From Steromphala cineraria (taxonomy: Eukaryota; Mollusca; Gastropoda; Trochida; Trochidae), in the NCBI GenBank assembly GCA_916613615.1, contig OU744726.1:17239515-17303514 (forward strand): a stretch of 64,000 bases of DNA. The letters are read 5' to 3'. The notes under the pieces are model-generated. The model was not told the DNA's origin, did no database searches, and worked only from the letters and a program-made list of their open reading frames with translations. This document shows, piece after piece, positions 38,812-51,105 of this stretch (position 1 is its first letter; each line of letters opens with the position of its first letter). The translations under genes were made by a program, and so were the position numbers.

Positions 38812-39135
38812 TAACAATACAAATCTCTTTGTACTTCTGATGTAATACAAAATACAAGTCTCTGTAACTTTGTCAACAAAGGATCATTGATACCCGACAC
38901 ACGCTGATTAAGTGCTCCGTTCAACAAAGCGTTTAACAATAGCAGCATTGAATTGACACAGTTGTAAAGGTGACAAACCATTGACCCGAAGCCCCTAAAC
39001 GGGTGTGTGAAATTTGAACTCGCATGACCCGCGACAGACGGCTGAAATAGACTATAATCAGTCGCTGCCTCTTTTCGAGATGAATACATTATTCCCGGCA
39101 GCCAGGCATCGTTATCACCATAGAAACCACCCACT
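38812..39135 (-). pseudogene. Possible minus-strand terminal exon or chance open frame
   Basis: On the minus strand, a pyrimidine-rich stretch and ctgcag (ending at 39136) precede 107 open codons (VGGFYGDNDAWLPGIMYSS..., ending VQRDLYC) and a stop. The region is CpG-richer than its surroundings. I recognise no domain and see no partner exon. It overlaps the upstream flank of the candidate alternative exon at 39360. It may be an exon of another gene, a retrocopy fragment, or simply a chance frame in promoter-like DNA. Confidence 0.2.
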
Positions 39136-39480
39136 GCAGAATTAGAAAAAATCAATAAAAGGCTAAGAATGGAGACAGATAAATCAATAATTTGAATCCT
39201 TTCAAATCTACTGCTTAAATATTGAATAATTACAAACGAGGTTCGATCTTTGAACATTTTCAAAACATGCTTTGGTATTGGAATAATTTATGTGAAGATG
39301 AGGCTTAGTCATATGACCTTCACCTTCATGACAAAGGCTGGGTGTGTGCAGGAGAGAGGATGTCATGCGTATTGTTTTGCACGTGCGGTGGGCCCTCCCG
39401 GCGTCGTGCGAGATCTGCGTCCGCAGCAATGTGCATGTGGGGTAAGATTCACGCTCACACACGCACAAATCAATAATTGT
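38850..39480. promoter_or_regulatory. CpG-richer patch, possible alternative promoter
   Basis: About 600 bp with many CG dinucleotides (for example cccgcgacagacggc, ccctcccggcgtcgtgcgag, gcgtccgcagc) in otherwise CG-poor, AT-rich intron. It leads into the candidate first exon at 39360. No TATA box stands out. Promoter function is inferred from composition and position. Confidence 0.4.
39360..39441 (+). CDS. Candidate alternative first exon before exon 54616
   Basis: An ATG at 39360 (gagaggATG, A at -3) opens 27 codons plus one base, ending at a donor gtaaga (39442). The leftover G joins the first two bases of exon 54616 as an Ala codon, so the phase fits directly without exon 25403. The peptide starts MSCVLFCTCGGPSRRRARS. 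Clustered N-terminal cysteines followed by an Arg/Ser stretch resemble N-termini that are palmitoylated at membranes; that is inference. The Arg/Ser part echoes the basic stretch encoded at 1868-2029. A second start, ATG 39429 in the same frame, would give only MCMW before the junction. Another frame through this exon, from ATG 39298, ends in phase 0 and does not fit. Confidence 0.35.
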
Positions 39481-42400
39481 AACATTGTAGGGACATTCCT
39501 GCTTCTGCCATTTGGACCATGATGCTAGCCACATGCTTGGACTGTACATATGATTCTACTGATTTAGGATGAAAATAACCATGAGTGGTTTGTATTCCTT
39601 TATTTTGTCTTCTTATGTTGTGGATTATTGTGATTTTTGCAGTGTATTTTGTACAATGCTTGCAGTAATTGTTTGGATATTCAAACCGGTCTGTGACAGA
39701 ATTTCTCTCCAAGATGTTGACCACAGGTCTTCGGTACTTCTGTGATTGATTTTTTTTCTTCATATTGTTGTATGAATTTTAAACCATTTGTGATATAGAA
39801 ATTTGGTAATATAGAAATTAGGTGAAAATCAACCAGAAGAATTGATTTTTTCCCATGAGTGTTTGTTTATTGATGTTTTTATTTTTCTTGTGTTCCTGTT
39901 ATCGTGTGAGTGTGTCACTTGGGAACTGAATGACTCATTTAGGAAATAGGTTGGGTTCATTTATTGGTTTTTGATTTTGTGTCCTATTTAGAGGGAGGAT
40001 ATTTTTTCAGAGTATTTCTTCTCAATGTTATAAACTGATTATGCTATATTGATTCCCATTTCTTAAAAATATTACTATCATATTCATATCTACCATCATT
40101 TGTTTTTAAATAGGATCAGATTGGTAGTTTTGTAGAATTTCTGCAGATATATTTCAAACTTTCTGTATTGTTTATACTTCATTCATTTATGTCTTGTGCC
40201 TTAAGCATAGTCAATGATTCTTGTCAAAATATGTCTTGAACTATTACTTTGAACAGAAAGAGTAAAGGAGTAATATGTACATGAAGACATGAATTTCAAA
40301 ATGAACTACCGATAGGGAAAATTCCTTAGAAAATATTTTTAATGTTAACTGCACATAAGATTTATGATATATTGTCATTAAATATTTGTTTTCAAATTGG
40401 TCCAACTAATTTTATGCAAATTCCAGTATGTTTTTCTTACTGTTCTATTACATTAATAACTTGAAACTAATTTAAATACATTTTAAAGCTATATCCTTAT
40501 CAGTGCTGCTTATTTTCAATAAAATCCTGAATAAATGTTGATGGTGAAATGTTGGTTGTAAATTTTATTACGATAACAAAGTGATAATAAGTGTATTTCC
40601 AGATCAAAATGATTCCAATCCATGATATTTGAATTTTGGACAACTAAATTTTATCAAAATTTGTATGATCTACACCTTGCTTACATTTTTGTATAAGAAG
40701 TATGTCATAAAATGAAAACATAATATTGTTAGAACCAAGGAAACTTCTCTGGGCATTGGAAATGAATTTAACAGAATAAGATATCTCTTCACCGAAGACC
40801 ATATGGTCAGAATTTTCAATTATGTTGCCATGGTTTTTGAAGACCTTCTACTAGACGTTTTTCTGAATTTATTAATAATCAATAAATCCGGAGGTAATTA
40901 GTTCATTATCCCTGATAATTACATAATGTTGAGAGCATTCCTAACAATGTTGTCCAGGCTTGTCAACGACAGCCAGAATGATTTGTTATGGTGACAGATG
41001 TTCTATAATCAATCATTATTGCTAATTTAGTGGTGAGATAATATTGTTAAGTAATCTCCAGTAATAAAAAGACAGTTCATATGAACATTTTATTACCTTA
41101 TGATTTGTGTTAGCTTTATATCAAAAGGTTAAAGGTTGTAACTATTTTCAAATTTTGAAATATTACCATTTACAACTTTGACATTTTAAATGGTGAAGTT
41201 TTGTAGACAGTTTTGATTGCAGATGTTTTTCATTTCATCAGCATTCAAGAGATGATAAAAATTTAAATACAATGACTAGATTAAGTAATATTGTAATTAT
41301 TTGTATTTGTGATAAGATAATATATCCATATTTCAATACCTTTTGATTGTAGTTGGCATTAAAGCAAAAGGTTAAGGGTCATAACCAGAGTATTAAGGCA
41401 CATATTTTCAATATTTTATAACCTCATGATTGTTGTTAGCTTTTAATTAAATGTTAAAAGGTAATTCTTGCCTTATAGGTAATTATTACATATTGAAAAC
41501 TGTTTGTTTTGGTGCACTACCTGAATGATTGTAACCTGTGATTTATAAGATGTACAGCCAAAAGACTCTCTTTCAGCTATACTACATTCCAGAGAAAAAA
41601 ATTTGTATCAATTATAGTGTTTTTGCCTATCACTTCAACCTCTAATCAAAGAAAAAAATTCTGCAGTCGACATTAGTTTGCAATAAAATTAAAACACATT
41701 TACATTCAAAATTTATATATACAATGTTGATTCCAAATTTGAAATTTGTTAAATGCCAAATGGCCAATAATAGAGTAAAACAATTTTCATTGCATGATAA
41801 GACTTTTCCAAATGTGATAAACAGTGTTTGGTATTGCTAAAATGGCAATATCCACATTCATTGCTAAAGATAAGGAAATGTCATGTGTTACTTCAGGATG
41901 AGTTCGATAAGGTTTCATTGGTTGTTATTCAAGCTCATTCACGGGGAGATAACGGAATAGAGAAACAGACAGGATCAATGGAATTCTTCTGGAAGTTGGT
42001 CACTGTGCCTGAGGCGCTATCGGTTAGAATGCTGAATTTGGCCATTCTGTGGTTACAGTAATGTGGAAGACAAGTATAGCTAGAGCAAGCCATAGGCTGA
42101 CCCTAAATCGGTTTCTTTCGATTCCTCAATTAGTAAATTCCGTAAGAATCATCAAAGACACTGAATGCCAATATGTATGAAATGGTTACTTTTCTAAGAG
42201 GGCAAACCTTTTTTGAAGACTTTTGTTCTTTAAAGTAAGGCTTTTGTGGAATTTAATTATATAGTTATTGTTATCTGTTAAAATCCTTTTTTGGTTACTT
42301 TAAAAGTGGCCATCATTCATAATTAACAAAACTTGGGATTTGAATTTGTCTTTCATGTTAAGTTAGGTGAAATTGTTCCTTCTATATCTTTGCAATAGAG

Positions 42401-42519
42401 TTTCTCAAAGAATTAATGAAAGAAGACAGTTGATGGTGCATATTCTAGTTGTATCATGGCATCATAGAAAATGAGTGATTGTTCAGATTGAGGTTGAGGT
42501 AGTGTGTTCTGTTCAAGAT

Positions 42520-42685
42520 CATAATGTAGGTCACCTAATACACTCACAAGAGGGAATGATGTATTCTAGATCTGGCAGCAGCTTTGTTTTACCATTATCA
42601 GACTTCAAGGAACAGTGGCAGTGAGTTGGAATCAATGGTCTGTCAACTAGTTTTGATTGATCTGTCATATCCAGGAGATTATGGC
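42520..42685 (+). repeat. Dispersed repeat R, copy 1
   Basis: It shares with 43925-44100, in the same order and orientation, the words gtcacc(t/c)aata, gatgtattc(t/c)aga, agctttgttttaccattatc, gg(a)atcaatggtctgt and attgatctgtcata. It is an intronic duplication or dispersed element. A weaker third match (gactttcaggaatcaagatg) lies near 43017. Confidence 0.75.
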
Positions 42686-43295
42686 TCCAAAAGGACTACA
42701 CTATTGATGGGGAATTTGCATAAATCTTCTCTATGATTGAACATGTTATTGATGCCTGAATTATTTAGTAAAATATTAATAAATACAGCATATTCAGATT
42801 TTGACAAGAATAGCAAATAAAATATAGATTTGCTAAATTCATATTTTTGTGTGTATATTTGGCTCATTTAGACATAATTCGTAATGTTTCTGTCATTTAG
42901 TTTTATAAGATAGTTGTGCAATGTCAAACTATGGGTCGTCTTTTATAAAACCATGGGGAAGAGAGATAAGTGCTAGAACAGCTGTCACTGACACTAACCT
43001 TAGTACTTCATTATAAGACTTTCAGGAATCAAGATGGAATACATGGTTGATCACAGAAAGATTTTTCCCGTCATTGTTAAAGGACAACTTTAACAGAATC
43101 TTATTTTTCAATCAAGATAAGAACTGTTAGTTGATCATGTAGATCATATTTGTATAGGTCAGCAGAATATCTATAAGATGATGTATCATATTTTATTCTC
43201 TTCAGAAGAGCAGCACAAGTAATCTGTATTATTTTGCCATAAAGACCAAAGAATTATTTTCTTATGTCTTGTTAGATAATAAAAAGGGGGATTGC

Positions 43296-43327
43296 GCTTG
43301 AATGTGTGTGTGTGTGAGTGAGTGTGC
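43296..43327. repeat. (TG)n-rich microsatellite
   Basis: A short gtgtgtgtgtgtgagtgagtgtg run. Confidence 0.8.
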
Positions 43328-43924
43328 TATCTTTGTATAAAATCCCACCTACGTAAAATCTCGTATCTAGTTTTTATGTTCAATAAACGATACAGTATAA
43401 CGAAATGCATATTGTATGTGACCTTTGTCTCCCTGGAATCAAGGTCAATTCACGTAACAGGGGTGGATGAATAAAATGTTGAAAACAAAAAAAAAGAATA
43501 TCTATAAGATAAATATTAGATAAGAGATATATGAGGCCTGTAAGATTTGCAACAATCAATAGGGTAAAGACAAGTTCAATTTGGAAAGGCAATAAAGATT
43601 TCCAGATTAGGTCAACCCTCAAGATGTAAAGTAGAGCAGATCCCATCTGGATGCCAAACCTTTCTCCTTGTGACAGATGCTTTCTTGATCCAACCATCTT
43701 AGATTTCCAGATATCAGATAAAAATGAATTGTCTGTTGAATCCAGATTCAGCCCCAGTAACTTTCTATTGTTGGAGGAAACTTCTGTTTGAGATAAGAAA
43801 TCGAAATATATATCACATTGATTTTCCTTTTAAATGAGAAGGGGGAATCACAAGGAATCTGAGATTGTGCACATCTGGACTATCTAGGCGATGGTTAATT
43901 TGGCAAGGACAATTTCGGTTTAGA

Positions 43925-44100
43925 ATCACAATATAAGTCACCCAATAAGGTCAAAATATAGAGTGATGTATTCCAGACCCCTCTGCTACTGACAGTAGCT
44001 TTGTTTTACCATTATCAGACTTCCAGGAATCAGGCTGGAATCAATGGTCTGTTGACTGTTCTGATTGATCTGTCATAACCAGAGACAGGGGGCTCCAGAT
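43925..44100 (+). repeat. Dispersed repeat R, copy 2
   Basis: The second copy of the repeat at 42520-42685, with several substitutions and small gaps. No coding potential. Confidence 0.75.
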
Positions 44101-44719
44101 TGTCTTAGATCTTAAAGAAATCTTTGATTCTGAGGAAATTGATTTTATGATGAAAACTTCATCAATCATAAATTTGTTGAAATATTTTGAAATTTGATTT
44201 ATTTTCATTTTATTTCAATAATGATTGTGAAAAATTGTATGATTTAAGAATGTTTGAATTTAAATTTGGGTATCTAACTTTCTTAAACTTATTTATTTTA
44301 TAATGAGTTTTAAATCAGGTCAGTAAAACAAATTGTATGCATCACAATCAGTTGTCATTACAAGGAAAACCAAGGACAATGTGAATTATATTTAGAAAGG
44401 ATGTAATTATTTGGATATTTGATATTTAGCTCACATCATGAGGAAAAGTTGTTTTATCCTTGTGATTTCCTTTTAATCAGTCTTGTTATTAATTCAGTAC
44501 CAATTGAAAGTGTCTATGCATAAAATGTAGGACAATTGAGATAAGAGTTGGCGTTTTATCCTTATCATCATATGATTTATTAAAGCTTGCATAATGAATT
44601 ATCAAAAATTGTATTTAGAAATTAAACAAAATAGAATCTTAATATAAAAATTAAAAAAATAAATTCTTGCTGGCTACTTGTAAGGTGTAAAGAATTGCTA
44701 TTTGTTTTCATTATGTGCT

Positions 44720-45074
44720 TTAAAGGGGCAGTAGCACATTTTTTGATAATTTTATATTTCAAATATTTCATTTAAATTTGTAAGTAAATGCTAAATGTAT
44801 CATATTGACAGTGTCAACAATCTCATTACACAAGCCAATTTCCCATAGTCAGAGGACAACGTATGATTATTCACATAAATTCCATTGGCGGCCATTTTTG
44901 TGGGAACACCTTTAATTCATTTTGTGTAAGAAACGGGAATCGCATGGCTAAACTTTACGTTATATATTTGAATTATTACTGCTTCATTTAGTTTAAATAC
45001 ATTGTCTCTCAATTATTTTCATTTTCCTGACATCACCTTATATTCCCCCGAAAAACGTGCTACTGCCCCTTTAA
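44720..45074 (-). mobile_element. TTAA-flanked MITE, copy 3 (inverted)
   Basis: The body (44724-45070) starts aggggcagtagcacattttt and ends aaaaacgtgctactgcccct, with TTAA on both sides. It is inverted relative to copies 1 and 2, with several internal differences. Confidence 0.87.
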
Positions 45075-46061
45075 AATCAACCTTTGTTTAGAGTAACAAA
45101 GTAAAGTCAACAATCATCTAAGTTGATTAGACAAAGAATGTTAGATAAATGTCAAGAGATTGTAAAATCAAGGATATACAACAACAATTGGTTCCAACTT
45201 GTCTCCACTTCGGGCAAATTGAATAAAATGTTTGGTTCTCAATCAGAAAAAAAGCCACATTTTGTCCAAAAAGACGAAACTTTTGTGTAAGAGTTAAAGC
45301 TTTGAATAAATACTAACATGGTGTCGCGACTAACCAAATGTTTGTTTGCGAGGAAAGGTGTTTTCTCTGATTCTACCGTTGTTTTTTATGTTTGAATCTG
45401 GTCCCTGAGCTTGACCAAACCTGTGAACTTGTCAAACACCATAAAGGAAGCACATTTCATGGTGAAGAAATAATATCCCAAATTCAAATTACAAAGTATT
45501 TTCATCAAATTTAAAATTGATGAAGTTTTTATCATAAATTAATTTCCTCAGAATCAAAGATTTCTTTTTCTCATCACTGAAAAACTCTTAAATGACCCTA
45601 CACTGAATTAATTTGTTTCTCAAAATGTCAAAAACATTGATTTAAATTTTAGAGTTATTCAGAGAATTGATGCAAATTGAGTTGGTCTTACAGAAGAAAA
45701 AAAGGGAAACTTTTATGAACTTAAATTTAAAGTATTCTTCTTGATGAAGACAATATCTGTTTCCTTCTTGAAGAGACAATATGCAATAATTGAGAAGACA
45801 ATGGATGCATACTCATCCTACTTATCATCTAATTTCCTCTTTTAATTTTCTTCCTTTTGACACATCATTATATCTACTTTTGATATTCAGAATCGAAAAC
45901 ATCTGGTACTTGTCTTGTCATAATAACATGATTTTGTTATCCTGTTGCTAATCACCAACCCTGATTAACAATGTTGTTATCTTAAGAGCTTCATCATTGA
46001 ACTTCTGCCTCCTCTATGTTTTCATGACACATATATTACAGCATATGCATCAAGTATTATG

Positions 46062-46246
46062 AATAATGATGAGGAATATATGGATGACAACTTCTTTGTT
46101 CGTGGTATGTGACCTTTGGACATGGGTTCTTTTGTCATTCTCAAACAGTACTCAATTCACCTCTGCTTGAGAACTACACAGGAACATATATTGAAACGCA
46201 TACCATGAACAAAGAAGTTGTCATCCAAATATTCCTCTTTATTATT
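46062..46246. mobile_element. Foldback MITE (acaacttcttt family), copy 2
   Basis: Arms of about 48 bp (aataatgatgaggaatatat, gatgacaacttctttgttc and tggtatg, with their near-complements at 46198-46246) enclose a loop of about 90 bases. The arms resemble those of the foldback at 25875-26021. Confidence 0.75.
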
Positions 46247-46618
46247 GTCATTCCAACTTTCAATTATAATTCAATCAAAACTTAGTAACACCAAGTTGTT
46301 AGTATTTTCTTTCTCAAAATATATAAATGTCAATACAGTGATCTGCAGTGACCTATGTCATACTTATATTTTGTATCATATCATGCCTTGCCGATTCTAA
46401 CATACCCTATAAATTTAAACTTTAACAAAGTGAAGGTATCAACTCTTGCTGAGGAAAACGTCAGGTTTGTTCAACAGGACAAGTAAGATAAATCTAAAAA
46501 AATCTCAATATAAACAGAGGAGTGTTGAACCTGATCTGTTGACCCCAGCATCAAGATCCAAGTAATCCTACAAAGTGATTGTGTTGAACTCCTTGGGTCA
46601 CTAGAATAGCTATAAGTC

Positions 46619-47046
46619 TTAAAGGGACCATTCGAGCGGGGTATTTTTTGTTGAAGCGAAATTCAGGAGGACTTTCCTGTTTACAATTATAAATGGTTTT
46701 TACATAATGAATTCACACTTAATTTCAAATATGTTTGCGGGATGAGCATTTCAGTTGTTCAGGATTAAACAATTTGCCAAAGAATAAAGTGTATCGCTCA
46801 AAAAATAAAAACATCGTGAAATGAAGCCAATCATCGAAGCTATGATCGTGGAATGCATTACTATGACAAAATGCTGTCGTAACTGATAACTTTTATTATG
46901 AATTATTTGTAAATATGCTCCTCTCCTATCAATCAAGTATTTATTTCTTTATTTTGTTGATAAATTAGCTGAATACAGCACATTTGTTTTCTCGCACTGC
47001 TAATGTTTCAAAATGATGGACAAAATGCGGCAAGTGGTGCCTTTAA
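46619..47046. mobile_element. Probable second family of TTAA-flanked MITE
   Basis: It is bounded by TTAA at 46619-46622 and 47043-47046. The ends agggaccattcgagcgg and, on the other strand, aggcaccacttgccgc are only partly similar, so the terminal repeat is weak. It encodes nothing. It could be an old element, or the TTAA pairing could be accidental. Confidence 0.4.
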
Positions 47047-47394
47047 CTGAAGTGAGGTATAACCTGATTTGATTCAACTTTGTTTCATGAGGCACTTGAC
47101 GTCCTGTCTAAAACAGTTCTGGTAGGGATGATTTTAAAATAATAAAATCACCAAGTGATTCATTGAGGAGTACATGATTAACCTCTCTACTGTCTTTTCT
47201 ATGACATCACAATACCCTATGACATCACAATGCAATATTTCCTCAAGGGTAAAAAAGGGGAGCCAATCTCAAATATCCAGTCTGATGAAGGAGTCTATTA
47301 GTTACCCCCGAAACATGTAACTGCAAAATTCTGCCCCTACTGTTCCTCCGGCGGCTGACTTGATGGGTTGATGACGGTTATCACCCTCTTTCTG

Positions 47395-47650
47395 ATTTTA
47401 TTCAGATCACAATGTCTGGTTTAGCATTGAAGAACACATTGAACTGAGTGAAAAAGGTTGCGAATTCATGATTCTATGAAAAGAGGACAAAAATTTTTCT
47501 GGACATTGTTACTGATGAGTAATATCAAATCTTCTGTTTCCATTTCTACCTGATTTGAATCAGATCACAATGTCAGAATAAGCATTGAACACTTTGAATT
47601 GATAGAAGGTTAAAGATGAATTCTTTGATTTAGAATAGAAAATATGCATG
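47395..47650. repeat. Diverged tandem pair, period about 160 bp
   Basis: The words ttcagatcacaatgtc, agcattgaa, aca(c)ttgaa and gttgcgaattcatga appear from about 47400 and again, altered, from about 47560. Confidence 0.55.
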
Positions 47651-50600
47651 GTATTTGATGATGATAACATTGATGATGATTCATAACATTTAAAATATTT
47701 CCAAACACAGTTCATGTTTAATAAATGATGTTCAATTTATAATAGAGTACCCAGATGATCTTGCTTCATTCAGATCTGATGACGTCGTCCAATTGTATCA
47801 TTCTAGTGATGACATTATAAGATTGAAAGTTTTAAGTACAAATGCATGTTATTTCTTTCAATGAAAATACAGATTTTACTCAAATTTACAAGTGGCATTT
47901 TAACCATTGAAAACATGATAGAGAGTATATTTACAAATAAGCAATAGTTTATAATATTTATATATCATTTAGTCTGAAGTTGCAGTCATAGAAAAATTTA
48001 AAATTTCATGGAAAAAGCATCGTTAGAGAAATTAAGTATTAAATCCGAGGTCAAAATCATATCACTCGAGGATTCCATTCATATTTCATCATGTTTTTGG
48101 TTTTGTTATGTTTCATGTTGTAATGCAATAAACATGACTCACTAACAAACATATTTTGCTAAGTCAACATATTTTTACATGCCAATGTTCAATTTTATTG
48201 CTAGATGTCATGTTCTGTGTTATAAATGCCACTCAATAGCATGAATATCAGTTCACACCCACATGTTCCTGTACCTCAATGGATATATACACATGCATCC
48301 TTGACATACAGTCCATATCATATTACATTACATAACAGTACTCACTGTTGTGATAGATTGGATAATTGATTATAGGTATCAGTGATGTAACAATGACACA
48401 ATGAAGCACTTTAGTATAGCAACCTGTTCACCTGCTTGGTGAAATATCTGAATTTGTTGTTAATTAGGTTTAGATAGTCTTTAATTGTAGACATTTTGGA
48501 AGGTGTTGAGTTGAAAATGATTGACAAATATTTACTATGAGATTCTTTTTAGAATTTCATGAAACGTTCTTATCTTATGAATAAATAAAGGTATTTAGAT
48601 TTTTCTTTATCTGATATTTTGATTATTAAAAAAACCCACCATCTACAGCAAAACTTCACTCTTCAAATAGAAAGAAAAAGCCAAAATTGATACTGATTGT
48701 GAAAATCTACTGAATTTTAAAACAGAAATATTCTTGTACGTTAATATGATATATGCTGAGGACAATGGCATTGTCATATAAAGCCCCACACGCCCTTCTA
48801 TCAACACAACATATCAAGTGTGTATGTACAAGTAATTGGATCTTACTTCCTTAGTCTTGTCATACAACTGAGGTTTCTTGTTGAGTAAGTACATTGCATA
48901 GTGTCTGTAACAATATCACCTTAAACATAGTTGTATCTATGTGCTGATAATATTAGGTAAATCATTGTGAAGGAGAAATACTGCGCCATGGTTGATTTTC
49001 AATTTTGTTTCTCTATAATGCTAAATTTGGTATGTGACTGAAACCTTTTTGGATATAATGTATGTATATTCTAAAGTATATATATATTCTTTAAAGTCTT
49101 TGTGTTAAAAATAAAATATTATGGAGAGTTGACAAAGCATATTTACAAATAATTTTTAGAAACTTAGCATTGGAACTTAAATAATAATCAATGTAACATT
49201 CTAATTAATCTTTAAAATTAGTGGCTTAAAGTAACATTTCTGCTTTTCAAAATTTTTTAAAAAATATTTAATAGAAGAAACAAAAATACACCTGGAACAA
49301 TCCTTTCTAGTTTTATCTTTGTGTCCAGATTTTTAAGAATCTCAGCAATGTTTATATGGCATATAGTTAAAGTGAAAACAGCAGTGCAACGTTGTTCTGG
49401 AAAGTTTTTTTTCTTTAAACATGTCCAATTTTGCAGTCTATTTGTTCAGTGCTTTGACCCTAAACACTTGTGCTTGTCATAAGATATATATCTCTACCTG
49501 TTCTCGTTAGAAGTTGACCTACATTCAGGTGAAAGTAGTGCCTTAACAAGAATGAGGTTGAATTCCTTGACTTCCAATACAGACCTGTAAGTCCGTTTAT
49601 GTTTGTATCTACTCTTGAATATTTCTTTCATAGTTGTTTATGAAAACATTATTATGGTAGTTTATAAATAATTATTAAAGCCATTATATTTTGTTTCTTA
49701 TGCACATGTGTTTCTTTGAAGATTTGTATATTATTATTATTATGGGTTACATGGCATAGAATTTAAATCAAATGTGTTTTAATAATAAGAATTGTATTGT
49801 GTGTTGTGTAACTTTATGTTTTGTCATATAATTTAATGAACAATAGTTGAAATCTCTTACTTGTTTAAACGTTCATGTTCTAATGAGAAAACATGCTAAA
49901 TGTCAGAGGTCAAATTATTGTGGTATGTGGTATATATGTTTTTCATAATTTTCGACATATTTCCTAAGATTATGAAAATGTTTTAATCACTTTCAAAGTC
50001 TATTAAAATAAGATAATGTAATGTTTATGAAAAAAGTTTTGTAAAAACTTTGCATTCTTTATCGTAGACATGCTGTCAAAATGTTATTAAAAATAATGTG
50101 ATGCTCTGAAAAGACTCTTTTTATTGATAGAAATAAAGATATATAACAAATAATCATTATAAATATTAATATTTTACTTTTCGAAATATGAAAATTCCTT
50201 GGAATCACAAATATTTTAGGTAACATATTTTTTCCTCTAAAATGTTCAGGAAACCTTATTTCTATATTTATATTTATGACTAAAGATATGTGAATAAAGG
50301 AACGGATGGAGTATTGTCAACATGAAACCCAACAGGGAAGTATTTACTCCAATGTAATTGCTTTTTGGAAAGACTAATGAGAAAATGATATTTTTTAAAC
50401 TTGGAATAGCAATTATACCCTTAACAAATTTTTCTTACAATATAACATATCATATTCATCATTTATGGAACAAAATCGTGGTAAAATGCTGAATGTAATT
50501 CATATAGAAAAGATGGTTATTAATATGCATTTTTGCATAATGTGAAAAACTTTATTTGTGAAAATATGATAACTTCCTTGTGTATGTATGTTAAATTCAG

Positions 50601-51053
50601 TGTTACTAATTTGATATGTAGAGTAAAGGTGAGTAAATGTCTCATATAATCTATTTCCTTGTGAGTAAATGCTAGTTATTTCCCATGTATGACATCTATC
50701 CATCGGAATTATGGTGTGAGTATATAAAGAGTGACCACATTTATAAGTGAACCAGATAAACATCGAGTCAGAAGGACACTAGATGGGTTTCAAGTATGTA
50801 TCTAAATTGTATATTTTATGTATGATTCCTTTATTTATTTCCAAAAATGTTAGCTTATTGTACTCTTAATCTATTTTAGAGAAGTAAATAAATGGTGTGT
50901 TTTGATTATGTAATAGAGCTTAACAAATTTCTGAAAGTACTAGATATCAATTTTTTATTTATATTTGAAAAAGACCTGCATATGATGTGAGATTATAATC
51001 ATATACATTTTCATGTATAAATAAGGATGGGTATCGTTCCTCATTTTTGTATT

Positions 51054-51105
51054 CAATATATTGCGATACATAAAAGCGTATTGCAATACGTATTGCAATA
51101 TATTG
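51054..51105. repeat. Small imperfect hairpin
   Basis: caatatattgcgatac (51054-51069) pairs with gtattgcaatatattg (51090-51105) apart from one position. The spacer itself contains gtattgcaatac, a further palindrome. Confidence 0.65.
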
